Part shown: in pieces, positions 1-5,860 of the stretch
Position numbering within the stretch: the first letter of the stretch is position 1
How the letters are laid out: the number at the start of each line of letters is the position of its first letter
Source of the DNA: Candidatus Limnocylindria bacterium
GTDB lineage: Bacteria > Chloroflexota > Limnocylindria > QHBO01
Reading direction: 5' to 3'
DNA length: 7,240 nucleotides
NCBI GenBank assembly: GCA_030146365.1
Contig: JASLBU010000281.1
Location: 1-7,240, forward strand
The notes under the pieces: generated by a model
What the model saw: the letters and a program-made list of their open reading frames with translations, nothing else
Told to the model about the DNA's origin: nothing
Database searches by the model: none
Program-made: the position numbers and the translations under genes

Positions 1-1
1 C

Positions 2-1147
2 GACGATGCGGTGATCATCACTCGCAACACCACCGACTCGATCAACCTGCTCGCGGGCACGCTCCCCGAGGGCACGCATGTCGTCTGCTTCGCCGGAGAG
101 CATCACGCCAACCTGCTGCCGTGGAAGCGGATCGGCGTCACCTACCTGCCGGTGCCCGAGACACCGGCCGAGATGCTCGCGAGGCTCACCGAGACGCTCG
201 AAGGCCTTCCGCACTGCCAGGACCCACATCTCGTGGCGGTCACCGGCGCCAGCAACGTCACGGGCGAGGTCTGGCCCGTGGCGGAGATCGCGCGGGTCGC
301 GCATGCCAACGGAGCGAGGCTGCTCATCGACGCCGCTCAACTTGCGCCGCACGCGCCGATCGACATGGCCCGTGACGGGATCGACTACCTCGCGCTGTCC
401 GGGCACAAGCTGTACGCGCCGTACGGGGCCGGAGCGCTCATCGGGGAGCGAGACTGGCTGTCGGCCGGCGACCCGTTCCTGCGTGGCGGCGGCGCGGTGA
501 AGCTCGTCACCGTCGACGAGACGCTCTGGGCGGAGCTGCCGGACCGGCAGGAGGCCGGCTCGCCGAACGTGGTCGGGGCCGTTGCGCTGGGCGCCGCCTG
601 CGACGCCCTCGCGGCGGCCGGCATGGACCGCATCGCGGCCGAGGAGGCGGCGCTGCTGAGCTATGCGCGCAAGCGCCTGGCGAGCATCCCGGCCTTCGAG
701 CATTACCGCGTGTGGCCGGCCGAGCATCCCAGGGTGGGCCTGCTCACCTTCAACCTGCGTGGAACGCCGTACGACCTGCTCGCAGCGGTCCTGTCGGCGG
801 AGCACGGCATCGGGATCCGGCACGGATGCTTCTGCGCGCACCCGTTGATGATGCGGCTGCTTCGCGTCGACGACGTGGAGGCCCGCCGGCTACTGGACGA
901 GACACGAGCCGGCCGCCACGAACGGCTGCCCGGGGCGGCGCGCATGAGCCTTGGCCTCGGCACGACGAACGCGGACATCGACCTGCTGACCGATGCGCTG
1001 CGCGCCATCGCGGACCACGGTCCGAGGTGGACCTACACCGTGAACCCGCAGACCGACGAGTACGAGCCGGTCCCCGACCCGCGGGCGCTCCCGAAGCTCA
1101 CGGTCCGCATGGTGGAGCACCCGCACGGCCACGGCGAATCTGCCTGA
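2..1147 (+). CDS. Cysteine desulfurase / selenocysteine lyase-like class V aminotransferase (5' end outside window)
   Basis: PLP-dependent fold-type I enzyme of the SufS/CsdB group. Such enzymes usually remove sulfur from cysteine (or Se from selenocysteine), leaving alanine. The reading frame is open to the left edge; the GTG at 11 is probably internal. Numbering from that GTG: an EHHANLLPW motif at 30-38, Asp107 and Gln110 (cofactor ring contacts), the SGHK motif with PLP lysine 133, EAGSPN at 181-186, and R-x-G-x-x-C-A with candidate catalytic Cys275. Lys133 and Cys275 sit about 90 residues lower than their SufS counterparts as I recall them, so about 90 N-terminal residues are missing. 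A second Cys (273) lies two residues before the catalytic one. The C-terminal 40 residues after the core extend further than in SufS and end in a His-rich HPHGHG stretch. The fold assignment is secure; the substrate is not, since some family members act on other amino acids. The next gene starts 67 bp on and probably has its own promoter. Confidence 0.9.
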   Translation, partial: DDAVIITRNTTDSINLLAGTLPEGTHVVCFAGEHHANLLPWKRIGVTYLPVPETPAEMLARLTETLEGLPHCQDPHLVAVTGASNVTGEVWPVAEIARVAHANGARLLIDAAQLAPHAPIDMARDGIDYLALSGHKLYAPYGAGALIGERDWLSAGDPFLRGGGAVKLVTVDETLWAELPDRQEAGSPNVVGAVALGAACDALAAAGMDRIAAEEAALLSYARKRLASIPAFEHYRVWPAEHPRVGLLTFNLRGTPYDLLAAVLSAEHGIGIRHGCFCAHPLMMRLLRVDDVEARRLLDETRAGRHERLPGAARMSLGLGTTNADIDLLTDALRAIADHGPRWTYTVNPQTDEYEPVPDPRALPKLTVRMVEHPHGHGESA

Positions 1148-1177
1148 GGCTCGGGACCCGGCCGCTGGATGCTGCTC

Positions 1178-1210
1178 GGTAATACGAAGCGTGTCGGGTA
1201 CCGTATGAAC
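1178..1210 (+). promoter_or_regulatory. Candidate promoter with imperfect inverted repeat before the copper operon
   Basis: This is an AT-richer patch in the 67-bp gap between the desulfurase-like gene and the membrane protein gene. Arms at 1178-1186 and 1202-1210 match as an inverted repeat at 7 of 9 positions (perfect core ATACG / CGTAT) around a 15-bp spacer. A -10-like TATGAA at 1204-1209 would place transcription start at about 1215, the ATG of the next gene. No Shine-Dalgarno sequence precedes that ATG, which fits a leaderless transcript. An alternative reading is GGTAAT (1179-1184) plus CGTAT (1202-1206) at 17-bp spacing, resembling an ECF-sigma promoter. A metal-responsive repressor site is possible, but it does not match a CsoR or CueR consensus closely. 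Confidence 0.35.
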
Positions 1211-1214
1211 TGAC

Positions 1215-1871
1215 ATGCCTGCCCTGACCGAGCACATGCGAAACCGCGCGGCGTTCTGGACGCTGGCCGCGGTTGCCCTGCTGGTCAGCCACGATGCCGT
1301 GTTTCTCGTCCAGCTGGGCCCGGGCGAGTCGCTGGCTCGGGCGCTGCGCGACGCCGGGCACGACTACTGGGGCGTGGCGACCGTCGCGCTGGTGGCTGCC
1401 GGCCTGGTGGCCGCCGTCGCGACCGCGAGGCACCTGCTCGGCCTCCGTCGACGCGCCTCTGTGCTCGATGCGCGGCTGCGGCCGATCCCGACGCGCGCGT
1501 ACCTCGTCCGGGCAACCGCGATGGCCGGCCGCCTGTTCGGCGTCGTGGCGGTCGGCTTCGTGCTGCAGGAGAACGCCGAGCACGTGATCGGCCACGGGCA
1601 TGCGCCAGGTCTCGGCGCGTTGCTCGGTCCCGAGTACCCGCTCGCCCTGCCCGTCATCGCGGCCATCTCGCTGGTGGCGGGGCTGCTCGGCGCAGTCGTG
1701 GTCGCGAGGGCTCGCCAGCTTCTCGCCGGCATCCTGGCCGCCCTGGCGCGCCGCCCGCGCGCGCCGAGGACCGGCCCGCGCGCGCGGGCGAACAGCTCAG
1801 CCGCCGCCCGCACCCCGCTTGCGAGCCGGATCGCAGGACGCGCTCCCCCGCTGGCTGCCGTCACCGTCTGA
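1215..1871 (+). CDS. Four-helix membrane protein with His-rich external loops, unnamed
   Basis: I do not recognise a named family. The 218-residue product has four likely membrane helices at about 12-34, 51-74, 103-118 and 141-164. Arg-rich internal segments (75-102 and the tail) predict both ends in the cytoplasm by the positive-inside rule. This puts unusual polar residues at the outer face: His26-Asp27 in helix 1, GHDYW (48-52) leading into helix 2, and QENAEH (118-123) followed by His127 and His129 after helix 3. Residues 178-218 form a basic, Pro/Ala/Arg-rich tail that is probably disordered. It is the first gene of the copper operon, 44 bp before the secreted protein. From the exposed His cluster and the CopC-CopD gene downstream I infer a role in metal (copper) handling; no function is proven. 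The ATG at 1215 is chosen because a promoter candidate abuts it; Met8 is a possible alternative. Confidence 0.75.
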   Translation: MPALTEHMRNRAAFWTLAAVALLVSHDAVFLVQLGPGESLARALRDAGHDYWGVATVALVAAGLVAAVATARHLLGLRRRASVLDARLRPIPTRAYLVRATAMAGRLFGVVAVGFVLQENAEHVIGHGHAPGLGALLGPEYPLALPVIAAISLVAGLLGAVVVARARQLLAGILAALARRPRAPRTGPRARANSSAAARTPLASRIAGRAPPLAAVTV

Positions 1872-1881
1872 CCAGCCAACG

Positions 1882-1897
1882 CGGGCCAGCAGGCCCG
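1882..1897 (+). other. GC hairpin upstream of a ribosome binding site
   Basis: A perfect 6-bp inverted repeat, CGGGCC / GGCCCG, encloses the loop AGCA. It lies in the 44-bp gap between the membrane protein gene and the Ig-like protein gene, ending six bases before the AGGAG site. No T-run follows, so it is a poor terminator. It may stabilise or mark processing of the downstream mRNA, or modulate initiation at the next gene. Six GC pairs can arise by chance at this base composition. Confidence 0.35.
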
Positions 1898-1903
1898 AGA
1901 TCC

Positions 1904-1908
1904 AGGAG
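1904..1908 (+). promoter_or_regulatory. Shine-Dalgarno site AGGAG
   Basis: AGGAG lies seven bases before the ATG at 1916 and fixes that start. It is the clearest ribosome binding site in the window; the genes starting at 1215, 2503 and 5861 have weak or no such signal. Confidence 0.75.
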
Positions 1909-1915
1909 CACATTC

Positions 1916-2503
1916 ATGTTCAGGCACTTCCGGCAGGCTGCCGCGCTCAGCATCGCGTTCACCTTCGTCCTTGGCACCGGCGCCGCGCTCGCCCACGAGT
2001 CCCGAGAGATCGGCGACGTCACCATGACCGTCGGCTTCATCGACGAGCCCGTCTTCGTCGGCCAGAAGTCCGGCCTGGACCTCCGCGTGGACGTGGGCGG
2101 CGAGCCGGCGGAGGGACTCGAGGAGTCGCTGACCGCCGAGGTGATCTTCGGCGACGAGGCCCGGCCGCTCGAGCTCTCGCCGAGCTTCGGAGAGCCGGGG
2201 GCGTACCGCTCGATCTTCATCCCGACGGCCGCCGGCCCGTACACCTTCCGCATCACGGGCGAGGTCGGCGGGGAGGCAGTCGACGAGTCCTTCACCGCCG
2301 GCCCGGACACCTTCGGAGAGGTGCAGGACACGGCGGGTGGCCAGTTCCCCGTCACCTACCCCAACACCGGTGACCTTGCGCGCGACGCGGAGGCCGGGGC
2401 GGGCGCCGCCACGACGTCCACGATCGCGCTCGTGCTCGGCGCCGCAGGCCTGCTGGCCGGCGTGGCGGCCCTGGGCATCACCCTGGCCCGACGGCGGACC
2501 TGA
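1916..2503 (+). CDS. Secreted, membrane-anchored Ig-like protein of the copper operon, mature N-terminal His
   Basis: No named family recognised. The 195-residue product has a clear Sec signal peptide (Arg3, Arg6, hydrophobic 8-22, then ALA at 24-26), with predicted cleavage before His27, so the mature protein would begin HES. Residues 27-136 look like one beta-sandwich (Ig-like) domain: alternating polar and hydrophobic strands and a late GPYTFRITGEV strand typical of YtkA/FixH-like extracytoplasmic domains. An acidic and Ala/Gly-rich linker leads to one helix at 168-190 and a final ARRRT, giving a C-terminal anchor with the domain outside. A mature N-terminal His is how CopC binds copper, so a copper-binding role is plausible but inferred. 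The gene has an AGGAG site and its stop shares one base (TGATG) with the copCD start, indicating translational coupling. Confidence 0.8.
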   Translation: MFRHFRQAAALSIAFTFVLGTGAALAHESREIGDVTMTVGFIDEPVFVGQKSGLDLRVDVGGEPAEGLEESLTAEVIFGDEARPLELSPSFGEPGAYRSIFIPTAAGPYTFRITGEVGGEAVDESFTAGPDTFGEVQDTAGGQFPVTYPNTGDLARDAEAGAGAATTSTIALVLGAAGLLAGVAALGITLARRRT

Positions 2504-4392
2504 TGCGACTGACCCGGGCGCTCCGCGCCGGAGGGACGGCCGCCGTCCTGGCCCTGATGCTGGCCCCCGCCTGGCAGGGCGGAACGGGCGGCATCGCTCT
2601 CGGGCATGCCCAGCTGGTCGCCAGCTCGCCGGGGGCCGGCGAGGTCGTGGCCGAGGCGCCCGAGGAGCTGCGGCTCGTGTTCACCGAGCCGCTCGAGTCC
2701 CAGGTCACCTCCCTGGACCTCCGCGGCCCCGACGGAGCCCCGCTGCTGCAGCGAGCCGGCGCGCCCGATCCGAACGACGCGTTCGTGCTGGTCGCCGAGC
2801 TGCCGCCACTGCCCGACGGCGCCTACAGCGTCACGTGGCGGACCCTGTCCGCCGCCGATGGGCACACCGTCGAGGGCTTTTTCAGCTTCGGCATCGGCGA
2901 CCCGGCAGCGGTGGGCACCATAGAGCCGGGCGGGGTCAGTCACAACGAGGCCGGGCCGATCGATGTGGGCGGCCGTCTGCTGACCTACGTCGGGGTCCTC
3001 GGAGCGCTTGGCTTCGCGACCTTCCACCGCGTGGTCCTGCGGACCGGACCAGCCCCGCGCAGCCTGGTTCGGCTGTTCGCTGCCGGACTCGGCCTCGCCG
3101 GTGCAGCGACGCTGGTGAGCGCCGTGGCGAACGGGCTCGACGCCGGAGAGGTGACCGAGTACCTGTTCGCCAGCCGCAACGGCGCGCTCCAGCTCGCTCG
3201 CGGCGTGGTGGCGCTCACTGGCGCGGGCCTCGTGCTCCTCGTGGCGCGGCGCCTCGCCGGCGCGGTGGCCGCCGTGGCGGCAACCGGAGCCGTCGGTCTG
3301 CTGGTGGCGGCGGGGCACACGGCCGCGCTGCCCGGAGTCGCCCCGCTGCTCGGGGGGGTGGTCCACGTCGCTGGTGCCGGCGTGTGGCTCGGAGGCGTGG
3401 CGGCGCTGGCCCTCATGGCGTTCCGCCCGTCGCTCCTCGTCGGCAGCGCGCCGGCTCCCGCGATGGGCAGCCTCGTTCCGCGCTTCTCGGCGCTCGCGCT
3501 CGTGGCCATCGGTCTCGTCGGGATGTCCGGCATCTACGCGGCGTGGTCGCAGACCGGCACGCTGATCGAACCCGGGACGGAGTACGGCCGCACGCTGCTG
3601 GCGAAGTCGGTCGTCGCCGGGGCCGCGCTCGCGCTCGGCGGCCTCAACTTCCTCGATGGTGGGCGCCTCCGGACGTGGCTTGGCGGCTTTCGCCGCCGGG
3701 CGGGCGCCGAGACGCTCGCGGGCGTCGTGGTCCTCGCCATCACCGCCAGCCTGGCCACGATCTCACCGACCGAGGGCGCGACCGGCGTGGGCATCCGCGC
3801 GGTGCCGGATGCCTTCGGCGAGGTCACACCGGGGATGTCGATGGCCCTCCTGCCCGGCCGGCCGGGGGTCAACCGGGTGGCGGTCACGACGACCGACGCG
3901 GTGGCCGCGTCGAACGTGCAGCTCCAGCTCGTGCTCGACCGCCCGGACACCGGCACCACGACCCGCGTCCCGCTCATGTCGGAGCTGGCACAGGGGCACG
4001 AGGTCCATGGCGAGGAGGCCATGACCTCCGGCGCCGATGACGGGCTGGTCGAGTGGCACGCCGACGCCGTCGTCCTGCCGGCCGACAGCAGCTGGGACAC
4101 CAATGTCCTGCTCCTGTCGGGGGACGGGGTCGAGCTCAGCCGTCAGCGCTTCGCGTTCGACATCGGTGCCGAGGGGGTCGCCGAGGGTGCGGACAGCACG
4201 CTGCTCGACCCGCCGACGCTCGTTGCGCTCGCCCTGCTCGTCGGTGGGGCGCTCGCCGCCGGCCTGGCCCTCGGAGGCGCCTCGCTTCCACGGTGCGAGC
4301 CCGCCGCGTCGCGCCTCGCAATGTCGGTCGGTGGCGTCATCGCCGTCGGCCTGGGCGCCGCCATCGGCATCGGACGGCTCACCTCGCTGTAG
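2503..4392 (+). CDS. copCD: CopC-CopD fusion copper transport/resistance protein
   Basis: This 629-residue copper protein joins an outer-face CopC domain to a CopD permease, as in Bacillus YcnJ. A signal sequence (Arg-rich start, hydrophobic 11-23) ends in IALG before His35, the first residue of a GHAQLVASSPG motif typical of CopC. Asp119 and His121 in SAADGH complete the His1/Asp/His Cu(II) site, at mature positions 85 and 87. CopC spans about 35-132. About eight membrane helices between 156 and 420 form CopD, with His175, His272 and His288 in or near helices and the VVHVAGAGVWLGG signature at 286-298. Residues 430-555 form a further outer domain with MSM (445-447) and scattered His (499, 502, 519), YtkA-like in position. 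Two more helices (571-591, 604-625) close the protein. Whether it imports copper or confers resistance cannot be told from sequence. Translation is coupled to the preceding gene; no strong ribosome binding site is seen. Confidence 0.92.
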   Translation: MRLTRALRAGGTAAVLALMLAPAWQGGTGGIALGHAQLVASSPGAGEVVAEAPEELRLVFTEPLESQVTSLDLRGPDGAPLLQRAGAPDPNDAFVLVAELPPLPDGAYSVTWRTLSAADGHTVEGFFSFGIGDPAAVGTIEPGGVSHNEAGPIDVGGRLLTYVGVLGALGFATFHRVVLRTGPAPRSLVRLFAAGLGLAGAATLVSAVANGLDAGEVTEYLFASRNGALQLARGVVALTGAGLVLLVARRLAGAVAAVAATGAVGLLVAAGHTAALPGVAPLLGGVVHVAGAGVWLGGVAALALMAFRPSLLVGSAPAPAMGSLVPRFSALALVAIGLVGMSGIYAAWSQTGTLIEPGTEYGRTLLAKSVVAGAALALGGLNFLDGGRLRTWLGGFRRRAGAETLAGVVVLAITASLATISPTEGATGVGIRAVPDAFGEVTPGMSMALLPGRPGVNRVAVTTTDAVAASNVQLQLVLDRPDTGTTTRVPLMSELAQGHEVHGEEAMTSGADDGLVEWHADAVVLPADSSWDTNVLLLSGDGVELSRQRFAFDIGAEGVAEGADSTLLDPPTLVALALLVGGALAAGLALGGASLPRCEPAASRLAMSVGGVIAVGLGAAIGIGRLTSL

Positions 4393-4399
4393 CGTCCGG

Positions 4400-4430
4400 G
4401 CCGCCGGTCGCATGCGCGGGCGCGGGCGGC
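4400..4430 (+). terminator. Weak terminator candidate after copCD
   Basis: In the 40-bp gap between two converging genes, GCCGCC (4400-4405) can pair with GGCGGC (4425-4430), followed on the + strand by TTT. The 19-base loop is long and contains the palindrome CGCATGCG. It would serve copCD; no T-run is present for the opposite strand. The evidence is modest. Confidence 0.3.
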
Positions 4431-4432
4431 TT

Positions 4433-5800
4433 TCAGTCCGCGCGACCCCGCCACACCTGGAGGCTGGTCGTCGCGCCGTCGAAGCGCTCCGTGACGGCGA
4501 TCAGGTCGCGCCCACGCGCCGCCAGGGCGATCGCCATGTCCCGGTGCATCGGCTGTCCATCGTCGAGCAGCTGCCAGCTCTCGCCGTCCGGGGATGCGAA
4601 CAGCGCGGTATCCGGGGACGCCGGTGCCGACGTCTCGCCGAGCACCACGAGGCCTGGACCGGCCGGCGCCATCGCGTGGAACTCGATTGGGACGACGCCA
4701 GGCGGCGGCACAACCGCCTCCCAGGCGCTGCCATCGACGGACGTCCATGCCCGCATGTCGCCCGACGCGCAGCTCGTCGCTTCCCACCGAGGCGGCTCGG
4801 GCGGCTGTCCCACTGATGCCACCTTGCCGAGGAGTTGCTCGCACTGCGCTCGCTGCTCTGCCGTGCCTTCCATCCCCGTCACCAGCAGCCCGCCCGCATG
4901 GGCCGCGACGCCTTGCAGCTGGACCTCCCCGTCACCGGTGAGGGCGGGATCACGAGCCGCGACGCGCTCCCATCGGCGGCCGTCGGCCGATCGCCAGACG
5001 CCGCCATCGTAGGAGCCGCCAGCCCCCTCGACCGTGCCGACGACCACGACGTGGGCCGCCGTTCGCGCCAGGCCAGACGCGGCCGGCCGGTGCCGCCCGC
5101 CCTCGAGCGTCATCACGGAGGTCCACTCCTGGCCGTCCTCCGAGAACAGGACCTCGGTATCCGTGCCCCCGCGGCTCGAAAGGAGCATCACCCATCCGGC
5201 GGGGGCCGCGACGACCCGGATCGGCGAGGTGCGGGCAGGATCGAAGTCACCTCGCGGCTCGATGCGTTGCCAGGCCAGCCCGTCCGCCGAGTGCCACAGC
5301 GCGCCGCGCTCTGGCTCGCAGCACACGTTCCCGACCCCCAGGTAGCCGGCCGGTCCGGCAGCGATGCCTGAGATGCTCGATGCGTTCGCCGGCTCCACGC
5401 CGTGCTCGACCGGGATGGCGCGCCAGTGCGCGCCGTCGCGGGAGGCGAAGATCGCCCCCATGTCGTTGAACTGGTTTCGTCCGGGCATGGGCGTCCGCCC
5501 CCACGCGAGGTAGAGCTCCTCGCCGGCAACGAGCCCCTCGACGCGTCGGAGCACGTCCGCCGGACCGAATGCATCGGGGATCGGCGCCTCCCAGGCGACC
5601 GCCGTCCAGGGCTCGGGCTCAGGAAACACGGCTTCGGCCGGCACCTCTTCCCCGCCCGCCGGGCCGGAGTCCCCGGACGAGGTGACCGTGGGCGCAGTCG
5701 CCGGGCTCCCGGTCAGCTGAAGACCGACGATCGCGAGCACGACCGCAACGAGCACGAGGACGGCGGGGGTCCTGAGGCGGTGCTCCATGGTCACGGGCAT
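4433..5800 (-). CDS. Membrane-anchored beta-propeller protein with six Asp-box (BNR/sialidase-like) repeats
   Basis: The 455-residue product has one N-terminal hydrophobic segment (about 13-29) without a lipobox Cys, so it is a signal anchor or signal peptide. A Pro/Glu/Gly/Ser-rich linker to about 66 follows. Six Asp-box motifs, S-x-D-G-x-x-W, start at residues 120, 171, 220, 271, 354 and 403. The spacing is 49-51 residues except one 83-residue gap between repeats 4 and 5, where an extra segment carries Cys320 and Cys344. A vicinal Cys160-Cys161 pair sits between repeats 1 and 2. Asp boxes mark sialidase and BNR folds, but I see no catalytic Arg triad with FRIP motif, so a glycosidase call is not justified; a binding or structural role is equally likely. 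Start ATG 5800 is chosen over 5788, with AGGG four bases upstream. The same frame stays open to about 6472, but that part is antisense to moaA. It converges on the copper operon and diverges from moaA. Confidence 0.82.
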   Translation of the reverse strand: MPVTMEHRLRTPAVLVLVAVVLAIVGLQLTGSPATAPTVTSSGDSGPAGGEEVPAEAVFPEPEPWTAVAWEAPIPDAFGPADVLRRVEGLVAGEELYLAWGRTPMPGRNQFNDMGAIFASRDGAHWRAIPVEHGVEPANASSISGIAAGPAGYLGVGNVCCEPERGALWHSADGLAWQRIEPRGDFDPARTSPIRVVAAPAGWVMLLSSRGGTDTEVLFSEDGQEWTSVMTLEGGRHRPAASGLARTAAHVVVVGTVEGAGGSYDGGVWRSADGRRWERVAARDPALTGDGEVQLQGVAAHAGGLLVTGMEGTAEQRAQCEQLLGKVASVGQPPEPPRWEATSCASGDMRAWTSVDGSAWEAVVPPPGVVPIEFHAMAPAGPGLVVLGETSAPASPDTALFASPDGESWQLLDDGQPMHRDMAIALAARGRDLIAVTERFDGATTSLQVWRGRAD

Positions 5801-5860
5801 GACGCCCTGGCGGCACCTTGCGTTGCGCCTCGAGAGTCGACCTGCGACGATCGAGCCCAG
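5801..5860. other. Divergent intergenic region between the propeller gene and moaA
   Basis: Sixty bases must hold the promoters of two divergent genes. I see three TCGA repeats (5830-5833, 5837-5840, 5851-5854) and a small dyad GTCG/CGAC (5836-5839, 5845-5848), but no convincing -35/-10 pair and no good Shine-Dalgarno site before moaA. Promoters may lie partly inside the flanking genes. Confidence 0.4.

Noticed and set aside
1178..1210. CsoR or CueR copper operator
   Set aside because: The dyad lacks the G/C-tract core of CsoR sites and the ACCTTCC/GGAAGGT arms of CueR sites; only a generic dyad can be claimed.
2357..2371. YPNTG near the C-terminus of the Ig-like protein, resembling a sortase LPXTG signal
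   Set aside because: The first residue is Tyr rather than Leu and about 15 residues separate it from the helix, more than in sortase substrates. A plain membrane anchor is simpler.
2337..4040. Long Arg/Pro/Gly-rich plus-strand frame overlapping copCD, and similar frames elsewhere
   Set aside because: Composition is that of a shifted GC-rich gene; the true frame encodes clear CopC and CopD motifs.
4433..5800. Calling the propeller protein a sialidase
   Set aside because: Asp boxes alone occur in many non-enzymatic propellers. No FRIP motif or catalytic Arg triad could be identified.
5402..5860. Plus-strand extension of moaA upstream of 5861
   Set aside because: It is antisense to the Asp-box protein, and the canonical MoaA N-terminus begins right after 5861.
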